Assembly (NCBI GenBank): GCA_029207755.1
Contig: JARCOQ010000011.1
Location: forward strand, 24,927,712 to 24,991,711
Reading direction: 5' to 3'
DNA length: 64,000 bases
Source of the DNA: Chamaea fasciata
Taxonomy: Eukaryota; Chordata; Aves; Passeriformes; Sylviidae
The translations under genes and the position numbers were made by a program. Under the pieces are notes generated by a model. That model was not told the origin of the DNA. It did no database searches and worked only from the letters and a program-made list of their open reading frames with translations. How positions within the stretch are numbered: position 1 is the first letter of the stretch; each line of letters starts with the position of its first letter. This document shows positions 50,637 to 62,684 of the stretch, in pieces.

Positions 50637-50755
50637 CTTGGTGAAGTTCCAGCGCTGGATGAAGTGCCGGGCGACGTCGCGCGCGGCTCGGCCGTGCACC
50701 ACGGAGGAGATGTCGTGCCAGGGCATCCTCGGTGTGGTGTATCTGTCAATGAAGT
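50637..50755 (-). CDS. PLD1: PLD1 exon with PI(4,5)P2-binding basic stretch
   Basis: The 119-bp exon encodes [20 protein letters not shown] and [19 protein letters not shown]. The two Arg residues in ARDVARHF correspond to the pair reported in mammalian PLD1/PLD2 as needed for PI(4,5)P2 binding. The acceptor is TCCCACAG and the donor GTGGGTG. The intron to the next exon is only 185 bp, the shortest in this part of the gene. Confidence 0.97.
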
Positions 50756-51060
50756 CTGTGGGACAGGGGAGCACGGTGGAACTTCCTCAGACAACGGACA
50801 TGAATGTGGAAAAGCACAGAGTTCCCCTCCTCACGCCGAGGTTTCTGGGACATGGCACCAAGCACCCCCAAGGCAAATGACTTGGACGGTGACAGCATAA
50901 TTGGCCCTAAAACTCCTCAAAGGGAGTTTTGCTGCTTTTTCCTAGCAACCAAACCAAACCAGCCTCGTTACCTCTGGCTTGGAGGCAGGAAAAATATGAT
51001 CTGAGACCAAAAAGGTGCAGAAGAAAGATTGGGGGAATGCAAAGACCCCCCCCCACTCAC

Positions 51061-51189
51061 CAGCAAAAGGCTTGTCGAGTTGAACCCAGTCTTTAAAGAC
51101 AAAGTTGCAATAATCTTTTCCATGCCAGAACCTGGTTTCCCCAAGCAGCTCTCCAACACCCGTCTTCAGGCTACGGATGGATCCTTTAT
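51061..51189 (-). CDS. PLD1: PLD1 exon ([19 protein letters not shown])
   Basis: The 129-bp exon encodes [20 protein letters not shown], then [20 protein letters not shown]. Its first two bases (AT) complete AAT (Asn) when joined to the constitutive exon at 54241. They complete GAT (Asp) when joined to the alternative exon at 53203, so both splice forms stay in frame. The acceptor is CCTGGGACAG and the donor GTGAGTG. Confidence 0.97.
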
Positions 51190-54100
51190 CTGTCCCAGGC
51201 AAACAAAACAAAAACACGCTCCAAAGTCATGGCCATCCACTGCACACAGCAGTGAGAGACCCACAGCCACGGAACAGCACTGGTGGGACCTGCCAGCCCC
51301 AAGCAGCTGAAGCCGGTTTCTCCCTAGTCCTCCTGTTACTTTCAAGCGATTTATGTTTGCATTTTTTCTTCCCTATTTCAGTTTCTTTTTATACAATCAG
51401 ATGAGGTTATATACCTCATCTGAGGTCTGTTATGGAAATGAAAAGCAGATGCTGAGTTTTATCTTGGACTACATCCCCCCCAGAACCATTTGCCTTTCCC
51501 CAGTTTGATAACACCTAAATATTCCCATATGGCAGTCCACGTCATGTCTATCATCTACTTCATATATTTTACATTAATAGTGAACTAATTCCATCTTCTC
51601 TGCCAGAGAGTTTATTATTTTGCCTCTCTAGCAGGGTGTATCTCCTCTAATAGAAGCAGTATTTATTATCTAGAATGACTTGTTCATATTCCCTCATGAA
51701 GTATTGTGGGGTTTCTTAGTTTTGTTTTATTCCAAATAGCAGTGTTATTTTTGATATAATTTTACGTGTTGAACAAATGGATCCTGAATTCCAAATTCCT
51801 GTTGATTAGAAACGGTCTAAAATACTGTATGCAGGGATATTCCCTCCTAATAGGATCCCTTTTTCAGAGCACATATTTTGGTGCAGTGAATTCTTTTTCT
51901 GGGCCCTTAAAAAATCCAAAAATGTTGGCCTAGACCATAATCAGTTAACTGGTGTTATTTCCTGACCCTGAGAGCAACCTTCATCTGTGAGACCAAATGC
52001 TAATGCACTAATTATACAGCAATGGCACGAGCAGAAACCTCCTCCTAACCCAACCATGCCACCAGGTAACCATAAAACCCCTCAGCACACAGAAAAACCA
52101 ACTTTCAACAGTCAACAAAACACACACTGGCAGCATCACAAGACCAGGGGACACAAAGCAAACCCCGCCAGCACCGCTGTGACCCCGCTGAGCCGAGCCG
52201 AGCCAAGCCATGCCAGAAATGCCATGCAGCAGGTTTGCACCACAGCTGCCTCCGGAGGTTTGAGCTTCTAGTGAGAGTCCAGGTGGAGCTGGGGAATCAC
52301 TGACTCGACGTGCCCGGGTGGGAATGGGAATGTGTGGGACACAGGCCAACACACGCTCCCAGCGCCGCGCTCCGATGACTGCACAGTGACTCATGAGTGA
52401 GCAGGAATGGCCACAGGGGACACTGCACATTGTCTCCACAAAGACATGGAAATGCTTTGTTGCCACTGCTTTGTAGCCAATATTTTGTAATTGGCAATTA
52501 ATGCCTTAGAGGAAGATGTTTGCAAGAGGATGATGCTGAAGAACTGCTCCTCACTCTGTTCCTGAACCCAGAGGCATCTTGGAAAGGCACCACACTGGGA
52601 CAGGCCCTTCCAACACCAGTCCAGAGATGGGAACATCTCATGCTCACAACCACCCAAATCCTGTCTCAACTGAGTATGCTTTCCTTGGTTTTAATTAGGA
52701 GCAAAAGAGGGGACCCAAGTCTTTGCTCAAACATGGGACTGGCAGCAGCCACTCTGCTGCTTCCTCTCTCTGTCTGCATGTCTTCCTGCATCGGGCTTAC
52801 TTTAAAAATATCCAATACAGAACTTCCCAGTTCCAGTAACAGCTCCTTCCTTTACAGTATGAGAGCTGCCGAAATCATCACATACCAGAACCAGAACTAT
52901 TTTTGCAACTGCTCCCTGCTGTCATTATTGCAAATTTTTTTGTTTGCTCATTTATTTGATTTTGGTTTGTTTGTTCTTGCTTTGGGGTTTTTAATTCTTA
53001 TTTATTTATGGTGCAGTATTTGTAGTTTCTGGAGAAGGCTCTTCTGCCAGGATGCCCACAGAGGAGGGATAAGGATGCTGGGAGAACAACAGGCAGTGAA
53101 GGCTGATCCTGGCACCCAACCTCACTCTCACCAAAGTTATAATGCGAAAACATCAGCAGCTAGAGCCTGAAGGAGCCCACAGCTCTGCCTTCCTCCACTT
53201 ACCCTCCCGAGGCTCAGCGAGCCCCTGTTTGGATTCACTGTGGTGATGGAACATTTTCAGATGGGGCCTTAAACTCTGGATTATATTCGGTTGGCTCCTA
53301 GTGGGGCTAGAGTAACCTGCAGAAAGTCAACATGCTCTATTCATGGCAAAAACACAGGTCCACCTCTGCCACCCCGGTGCCTGCTCCTGGCTGAAGACAC
53401 CTGGCAGACAGGAACTCAAACCAGACGTCAGTTTGCTGAAACTGCAAGTGACTGTCAGGAAAAGGAGAAAATTCAGGACCCAGCTGGTTTTAACCCGAAC
53501 AGATGCAATAAAGTACAAAGCCAAGGCTGTGCCCTGAGCTGACTGCAACTAAGACCCCCATAAGGAGCCAGAGGCAAGAGAAAGATCCGCAGGGAGGGAT
53601 GGAAATTCCAGTTCAGTTCCCCCATCTTCAGGAGCTGAGGACTTTCAGGAAGGATTTCACCCTGGAACAATTGCCAAGCTGATCCTTGTAATTTTAGCTC
53701 TGAAGTTATCTTTAATGTCAGGAATTAAAAGCTGTATTTAAATGTTCAACTGTTGAACAGACTTTCTTTTCTAGTAAGTGGGTAAATTTGGAATATTTCC
53801 ATTTAAGTGAACTTATTTAAAACCTAGCTTTTAACACTAGTCTATGAGAGGGGATAATCCCATTCAGAAATCATTTGCTTGTTATAATAAATCCAAGTTG
53901 AAAAATGAAAGATTCAATTCTCTCTTGCAGAAACAAACACTTTCCAACAACACAAACATTAAGAATCACATACGCTGTATCACATCATCTGACAAATGAA
54001 AATTGCTAATTAGCTAAATAAAAAAAAAATCCACACAAAACCTTTCTTCTCTGTTTTGCAGCGACAAAAATTTACATGTTGACTAAACACAGTTATTATT

Positions 54101-54240
54101 CTGATAGTTAGGTAACTTGTCAACTTTCCTTCTGTACAAAGAACACACTGCCCTAGAAATCGTGTGAACGTGCACATACACCCACCCACACCCACCTTCA
54201 CACATCCTTTATATACATTATTTAGCTGAACATCACTTAC
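51190..54240 (-). other. PLD1: PLD1 intron(s) flanking the alternative exon
   Basis: This 3.05-kb interval is a single intron in the PLD1b-type transcript. When the 114-bp exon is included it becomes introns of about 0.9 kb (53317-54240) and 2.0 kb (51190-53202). The part at 51350-51960 is strikingly A+T-rich and unique-looking. The plus-strand ORF at 52520-53170 is antisense to the gene and has no family signature. Confidence 0.7.
53203..53316 (-). CDS. PLD1: PLD1 alternative 114-bp exon (PLD1a-type 38-residue insert)
   Basis: This exon has no in-frame ATG, so a scan for ATG-initiated ORFs misses it. The acceptor TTGACTTTCTGCAG precedes 53316 and a consensus donor GTAAGT follows 53203. The exon is phase 1 at both ends and exactly 114 bp, so its inclusion adds 38 residues without a frame change. 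It encodes YSSPTRSQPNIIQSLRPHLK and then MFHHHSESKQGLAEPRE. This aligns with the optional 38-residue insert of mammalian PLD1a at S...N-I/L-I...L-K/R-PH-x-K...FH...SES-x-QGL...P. In mammals PLD1b lacks this insert. Expression here is inferred from conservation and splice signals. Confidence 0.88.
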
Positions 54241-54457
54241 TTGACTCACTGTCGATGCTGCTGACGCTGTCAGCATGGTGCATGCCGTGCTTGTGCAGGT
54301 GCTTGTAAATGCTGAACCTTGAAAACTTTTTGGGTTTTCCTATTCCTTTCAATTTTGATGTGTCTGGGGCATCATCAGCATTTCTCTCGAACAAGTGGCT
54401 CTCTGGGGCCAGAGCTTGAGGCTGCAGCGAGACACGTTCAGCCGACTCTGCTGCAGA
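54241..54457 (-). CDS. PLD1: PLD1 exon, variable loop between the catalytic lobes
   Basis: The 217-bp exon encodes a poorly conserved first part (SAAESAERVSLQPQALAPES...) and then conserved SKLKGIGKPKKFSRFSIYKH and HADSVSSIDSES. The donor is GTAAGT. The acceptor TATCTTTGAAG was chosen because it alone keeps frame with the upstream exon; a nearby CTGCAG seven bases later would shift the frame. The loop is characteristic of PLD1 and is missing from PLD2. Confidence 0.93.
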
Positions 54458-54874
54458 CTTCAAAGATACAAGACAGGGCTGCAGGTCAGGTGTGAAGAGG
54501 TTCCCCTTTAACTACAGATTCTCCTGCACATCAGTGCTCAGAAACAACCATGAGCCAAATTTTGCTCTGTGACAGACACTTTGGTGGGAACTAGGCATAT
54601 GCCTTCTGGGGAGAGACTGTACTGAGGAGGCACTCGCCAGGAAAGCCTAGTAATATTAGCAGCATTTGGATCCATAAATTTACTCTGGATTATTACTCCC
54701 CTTGAAATTCTCATCAGCCTAGACCTCTCAAATTTTTAGAGACATGTGGCTGCATTTAAACCTAGGTTAGCAGAAACCCCAGCAAACAAGGCAGCTGCTG
54801 AGGGCACAAACAACAAGCTTTTCAGAGCACTCTGCAAGTGCTTACTCTGCATTTCCAAGTTCTGTTAAGAAAAG

Positions 54875-55197
54875 AGAGGTTGCCCAGAGAAATTGTGGAT
54901 GCCCAATTGTCGGATTATACCCGTTCCTGACTCAGGGATGGGGCAACTGAGAGGTGTTTTAAAAACTTTTATTCCATTTTCAGTCTCATGTGAAGGGTGA
55001 GACAATACAGATGTTACAATTCACGCCATCACAACCAGAAGCCAGCTATTTCCCTGGAAGTGTTCAAGGCCAGACTGGACAGGGCACAGAGCAACCCGGT
55101 CTAGTGGAAGGTGTCCCTGCCCATGATGGAGGTAGGAACAACGTGATCTTTAGGGTCCCTTCCAACTCAAACCATTCTAAGATTCTACGATTTTAAG
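54875..55197 (+). mobile_element. CR1 LINE fragment, plus strand, interrupted by about 145 bp
   Basis: A CR1 3' segment starts with GAGAGGTTGCCCAGAGAAAT and GTGGATGCCC (to about 54905). It resumes at 55051 with TCCCTGGAAGTGTTCAAGGC and continues through CCTGCCCATGATGG to ATTCTAAGATTCTACGATT. The two parts are adjacent in the CR1 consensus, so 54906-55050 is extra sequence that I do not recognise. It lies in a PLD1 intron, antisense to the gene. Confidence 0.88.
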
Positions 55198-55337
55198 AAC
55201 ACAGACTGTGTTCTTAAAATTCAGAACTGTGGCCGCTGTTCCAAGCCCCACAAGGGGAAACCCAGCCCTAGCGAGGACTTGTCAGCATCTAGCCCTAAGG
55301 AGTCATCTGATGCTTAGATCCTTCCTCTCATCACTTA

Positions 55338-55688
<351 letters not shown>

Positions 55689-56917
55689 TCAGCGTCGTTG
55701 TCAAATTTAAATCCTTCCAGGCAGAGGGCTGTTCTGCCTTTTTGGGCTGTTTGGGGTGATGGGGAAATGCTGGAGTTGTTACTGGATGCATCCACAGCTT
55801 AATTACTGAAGCTACTCAATTTCCCCATAGCTAGTGTCAGCCATGTGTTCCCCATAGCATGTGTCAGCAGGCAGGTGTTTCCCCAGGATGCAGGAATCCC
55901 AAGCAGCAATGATTACTGATGTTGGGATAGGTCACCCTTACATCAGCTTCATAAGAGGACCACAGTCAAAGAAACTGCTTCAGCTGAGCTGTAATAGCTG
56001 AGCTTTCAAACACAGAGCCTGCTCTGAAAGAAAACAACATATTGGTTATCTGAGTCACTTCTTTGGTTGTTGCCACCACACAAGTGAAATGAGAAGTTGG
56101 GTGGTTTTTTCCCCCCACTTAAAATCAAGTTGTATGGCATTTGTTTAGGAATTTCTTTTTTGACAAGCGTCTATGGAACCCTAATTTCTATATCTAAGCT
56201 GAGAGTTTTATTTATGATGTTAGAGCCACTAGACCAGCTTCCTGGAGAAAAAGCTACCGAGTTTCACCTGGCTGCTCCCAAAACCTGTGACACAGCTTGT
56301 ATGTACTGTCCAGTTTTGCTGTAAAGATGAACATGAACAGGTGCTTCCCTTCGCTGTGACAACTGATCAAGTGAAAATAAATCAATTATTCTAGCGTAAC
56401 AAGTTTCTTACTGCTCGTTAAGGTGTATGTGTCTCTAAGAGACTGGATCTAGCCTTATCTACTGGTTTGTCTGCCACGACTGATTTTCTGCTCGGTGCCC
56501 GAACACCAGTGTAACAGTACAGGACACTGCAATGCTGTTCCTCTGTGGTGGGAACAAGAACACCCAGTGTTGACTCTCACCACTCACGTTTGAGTGGAAA
56601 TGCTGAAATGAGACAATACTCTCAAACTGTAATTTTCCATTGGATGTAACCCCATTTACTTGTCACATGAAATGCACTTCTTGTGAATTAAGGCGAACAG
56701 TTGCTTTGGCAAATCTAAACTAAGCAATTTTATGTTCCATTAGAACCTAAAGAAATGATGTGGCAGGCAGTATATGGGTGTGTTTTGTCAGACTATTCTC
56801 ACTGCAATGGTGGGAAACACTCCTGAACTTGCAGTTCCCACCCAAATACACTGGGGTCAGCACGAGCCATCAAGAACTATTGAATGCAAACACCCTCCAC
56901 ACAGCCCCGTGAATTAC

Positions 56918-57028
56918 CTTGATGTTTGGATGGAGGTGCATGAGCGTCCGCTTGCTGTATTCACTGTTGATCCCCAGGGCAAGCTCCACCTCTTTGTACA
57001 GCATAACAAAAATTCTCACTCCTTGTTG
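56918..57028 (-). CDS. PLD1: PLD1 exon ([20 protein letters not shown])
   Basis: The 111-bp exon encodes [20 protein letters not shown] and then [17 protein letters not shown], part of the first catalytic lobe. The acceptor is TTTCTGACAG and the donor GTAATT, which is weaker than most donors in this gene. Both ends are on codon boundaries. Confidence 0.96.
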
Positions 57029-58002
57029 CTGTCAGAAATAAAAAAGAACGCATGGAATGCAGGCACATCAATGGATACAGTCTGTTTCTGAAGGGAGGAA
57101 AAGCTAAGAGGCAGTAAATGTGTCCTGTCTGCTGATAAAAATGCTGACTGAGGTTACTTGTTCTTGTTTATGCCCTGCCAGATCCTCCATGGGGACCTCA
57201 CAACCTGGTAGGACCTGTCGGCTTGGGAAAGCTCTCCAACTTTCTCTGGGTTTGTGGGGGTTTTGTTGTTTTTGTCTGAGCTATGCCAAGGCCCATGCAC
57301 AGGTCATCCCTACAGCAGCTCCTTTTACACACTCTTTGAGGCAGATTTTGCAAGCATGATCCGCTCCAATCATGTTCATCCACTGAAGTTCAGTGTTCTG
57401 CTGCTTCATGTTGCCCTGAGGGCTGCCCACAGTTAAACGTCCCTGCAGGATAACACGACCACTGAAGTCACACAGTCATCTCCCTCCTGAAGGGGATGTC
57501 ACCAACTCAACACCAGCAAAGAGGTTCTTTCTGCTGGTAGAGCTAAACAAGCTACTGGAATACACTGAGCAGCGCTAAAAACATCGAGCTTTTTGTGACC
57601 AGCATTGTATCCATGGCAGGGTTTCCAAGAACTCTTGTTAAAGCACTTTCAAATGTGCCAAGTACCTCCCAAACCTTGGCAAATACTGGTCACACACTGG
57701 GACACCTCCACTTCCCATAAATCAGCATGGATTAAAAGCTTGCACTAGAGTTTGCCAGCTTAAACTTGGAACGTAAACTTTCTGCAGCCTTTCGAATTCC
57801 TATTCCCATAAAGCTGCTACCAAGAGCTAAGGCAATCTCCAAATTGTGGATGATATTTTGCACTCCACTGCACCCAGGGGAGTCCAAGGCAACACTGCAC
57901 ACACAGAAAGGACAGCCTCACCCCTACACCAGCTTGCTGACTGCCCTGTTGAGGCAGAGACAAAGAAACACTACAAGTGACAGACCAAGCCTTTCCAGGG
58001 AC

Positions 58003-58010
58003 TGACGTCA
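58003..58010. promoter_or_regulatory. Perfect palindromic CRE motif (TGACGTCA)
   Basis: A full 8-bp cAMP-response element, TGACGTCA, lies inside a PLD1 intron. CpG-containing motifs outside CpG islands tend to decay, so retention is mildly notable. It could equally be chance. Confidence 0.3.
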
Positions 58011-58259
58011 CTCACCTTATCACGGTGTTTTTATGGCCATAAGAAAATCCATGCCAACGTGACAAAAAGAAGCCAAATTCCTCCTTTTGAGAGAGTGATG
58101 CCTTGTGGCCAGTTTATTTTTGCCAGAAAATAAGAGTAATTCCAAATCAACAACAGTCAGACACAAAGCTCTCATTTTTAATCTAGGTGTGTGGAGGGGT
58201 GAGGACGGTGATGACAACTGGCTTGAAAGGGGAAAGAGTCAAAGACTATTTCAGCACGT

Positions 58260-58515
58260 CACAGAAACATAGAATGGTTTGGGTTAGAAGGGAACTTCAA
58301 GACCATCTCGTTCCAGCCCCAGTCATGAGCAGGGACACCTTCCACAGTCCCAGGCTGCTCACAATACCATCCAACCTGGCCTTGAACAATTCCAGGGACA
58401 GGGCAGCCACAGTATCTAAGGCAACCTGTTCCAGGGCCTCACCACCCTTCACAGGGAAGAATTTCTTCCTAATATCTAATCTAAACCTGCCCTCTTTTTA
58501 GTTTAAAGTCTGTAT
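58260..58515 (-). mobile_element. CR1 LINE fragment, minus strand
   Basis: The plus strand reads ACATAGAATGGTTTGGGTTA, GGCCTTGAACAATTCCAGGG, CACCACCCTTCACAGGGAAG and AATTTCTTCCTAATATCTAA. It ends in CTTTTTAGTTTAAAG. It is well preserved, and lies in the same orientation as PLD1 within the intron between exons at 56918-57028 and 59020-59101. Confidence 0.93.
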
Positions 58516-58878
58516 CCAGGTGGACTTCTGCCCTTCTACCACAGCAAAAGTCCCTGAAGTTTCCCAGCCACAGGAATAATAAACCTTGTGACCCACTGCT
58601 GATATGGACAAGTTCTTTTTAGCACCGGTGTTATCAAAGGGTGTGTGAACAGCTGGGGCACAGCTCACACTCACAAACACACCACAAAGTGCTCAGCCTT
58701 CCCTGTACCTCTAAATTATATAAATCACATGGAGAGCATGGACAGCAGCAGGTCACTGACCCTACCAAGAACTGGGGCAGTTGTAAAGCAAGGCTGAAGT
58801 GAGCCAAACCTGGGGCAATCAGAGGATCTACCCTTCTGCCTCTGAGCTCTTCCAAACTCAAATAAGGGGAACAAATCA

Positions 58879-60788
<1,910 letters not shown>

Positions 60789-60872
60789 CACCAATCTGTG
60801 ATGAAAATCTCTTCCTTAGCAGCTTCCATGGCATTTGCGACGTCTTCAAAGTACCACTTGGCATTGACATAC
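60789..60872 (-). CDS. PLD1: PLD1 exon (start of catalytic core, EEIFITDWW)
   Basis: The 84-bp exon encodes [20 protein letters not shown] and EIFITDW plus part of the second Trp. The acceptor is ATTTGCAG. The donor reads TG followed by GTTCGT, a poor match to GTRAGT. It is fixed by phase, because the next exon starts with the G that completes TGG. A Trp appears where I recall Gly in human (VNAKGYFED). Confidence 0.95.
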
Positions 60873-61547
60873 CTGCAAATGCAAACAGAGTGCAGAGTTA
60901 TGCCTCCTCCCCTTCATTAAGCAAAGTACACAGCTGAAGAGTGATGGGGTTCTGTGCTAATGACATTTACGTTCTCATCCTGAAAGCAAACACAAACCTG
61001 ATTTCCAGAATCAGGACAATATGCAGGGAGAATTCTATGCTGCTATCAGTAGCTCGATGAAACAGCACAGTAAGGGAATATTAAGTGCCTCTTGGCTCTT
61101 CTGCCAACTTCACACAATATTCCTGGGTTCTGCTTGATATGCAAGCCAGGTTTGCCTTTCAGGAAAAAATGATGGAATGGTGTTTCCTTTGATTTATGGA
61201 AAGTACTCAGGCAGAGGTTGTTGCAAGGCAGACATTGCAGGGAAAGCACTGGTCTGCCTCCAGCTAGAATCAAGTTTTTGAGGCAGTTCTGGGAATGGAT
61301 TAGTGCAGTCAGGTTACACTGGGGACAGAAGGATTTCTCAGGGGCTGCTGTGTGCATAAAGCCCAGCCACCTTCCAACTATACCCAGATCTGCATTTATT
61401 GATTCCCTTTTCTTCTCCTTATCCTTACAATGACAAATACCCAACACACTTGAATTTAAGCAGAACTTGACACTGCAAAACACACTCAGCTGTGATGCAG
61501 AGCTCCTGCCACCAGCACAGCTACTCTGTCTGAGGTGAAGAAAGCCT

Positions 61548-61587
61548 CTTTTTTTCTTTTTTCTTTTTTTTTTTTTTTTTTTTTTTT
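61548..61587. repeat. Poly-T/C tract in a PLD1 intron
   Basis: About 40 bp of T runs with three C interruptions lie between two PLD1 exons; it is A-rich on the sense strand. No body of a retroposed element could be recognised next to it. Confidence 0.9.
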
Positions 61588-61688
61588 GCAACTTATTTAA
61601 TTATCAGCAGTCCCCACAGCTACCAAAGGCCACCAGCTCTGTCCATCGGGACTGGGGTGCTGAGGGCAGGCAGGGAACAGGTGCTCAC

Positions 61689-61838
61689 CACTTGGCCAGG
61701 GTGTTCTCCTGCACGGCGGCGTAGGAGCCGAAGCGATGCTCCGTCAGAAAGTCCTTGCCGTGTTTCCGGATGAACTCGTCTATGCTCTGCCTCCACCACT
61801 GGGCATGTCTGTAGCTGTTACACTTCAGAATCAGCGAC
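61689..61838 (-). CDS. PLD1: PLD1 exon, C-terminal half of PH domain
   Basis: The 150-bp exon encodes [40 protein letters not shown] and AVQENTLAK. The NSYRHAQWW stretch is the C-terminal helix of the PH domain, and [11 protein letters not shown] is the conserved linker to the catalytic core. The acceptor is TTTCTTACAG and the donor GTGAGC. Confidence 0.97.
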
Positions 61839-62531
61839 CTGTAAGAAACAGGGCAGAAGGCTGAAGCCATTTCCATTTAATTGGGCTGCTCCTCGCTGCC
61901 TGTCCGTGTTGGTAAATGCGTCTGTACCAGTCATATTTTATTTACACAAAAAGTAGGGACTTCGCCGCTTTGTTTGCGAAAGAACGCACAGCACTGAGAG
62001 CTGCTCTGAGTGACTAACAGTACTGCACTGCCAAGCGTAAAAAACCCACCCATGTTTAAATTATTAGCACCAGCTCAACTTGGAGTTGGAGCCAGCTAAT
62101 GTTGTATTTTTTAAGAGATGAATTTATACTGTGAGCTAACACAAAAACATTAAATATCTCTTTATTCCCCACTAGCATGTCTTTTGAGTAATACTCCATT
62201 GGGATGGAGAAGAAAACATCCCTACTTGCAGCATAAAGAGCAAAGAGTGCCTAAAACGTTGCCTAAGCAATTGCTGCCAAACCAGACTGTGCAACTCAGC
62301 ATGCACCGTGCCCCCAGGCCCCAGCAATAACCACAGGGATGGACAAACAGAGGCTCCAAACACCTCATTAAGACATGGGAAATAATCAGCATTAGGGCCA
62401 AATCCCCAGCAGGTCTGAGCACACCAGCAGCAGCCACCCAGGCTTGTTGAGCCCTCCTGCAGAGCAGCATCGATTCCTCCTTAAGAAAGCAAAAGCAAAC
62501 TAAAAAGGGACAAACAAAGTTGTTTCCTCAC

Positions 62532-62684
62532 CTGCAGAGATTGTCGATCTGCAACCCGTATTTAGTTTCTGTTTCTTTCCGGCCTATCTTGATGTTGAAT
62601 TCCTTATCGACCAGCAGGACAAAGGAAATGGCCCCTGAATCAGGCTTCATGTACATCAGGAACGAGTCCTTCACCACCAGCCAC
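62532..62684 (-). CDS. PLD1: PLD1 exon, PH domain (first exon visible in the window)
   Basis: The 153-bp exon encodes [40 protein letters not shown] and [10 protein letters not shown], the central strands of the PH domain. The acceptor is TGTGCAG and the donor GTGAGG. Its first base completes an Arg codon begun in an exon upstream of the window. I searched 62685-64000 for that exon (expected to end in a WSKR-like sequence) and did not find it. Confidence 0.97.

Noticed and set aside
52520..53170. 216-codon plus-strand ORF in a PLD1 intron
   Set aside because: It is antisense to PLD1, with a leucine- and phenylalanine-rich chance translation of T-rich sequence and no domain or splice support.
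54440..54457. Alternative acceptor CTGCAG seven bases inside the PLD1 loop exon
   Set aside because: Its use would shift the frame relative to the upstream exon. The TTTGAAG acceptor keeps frame and gives residues similar to the mammalian loop.
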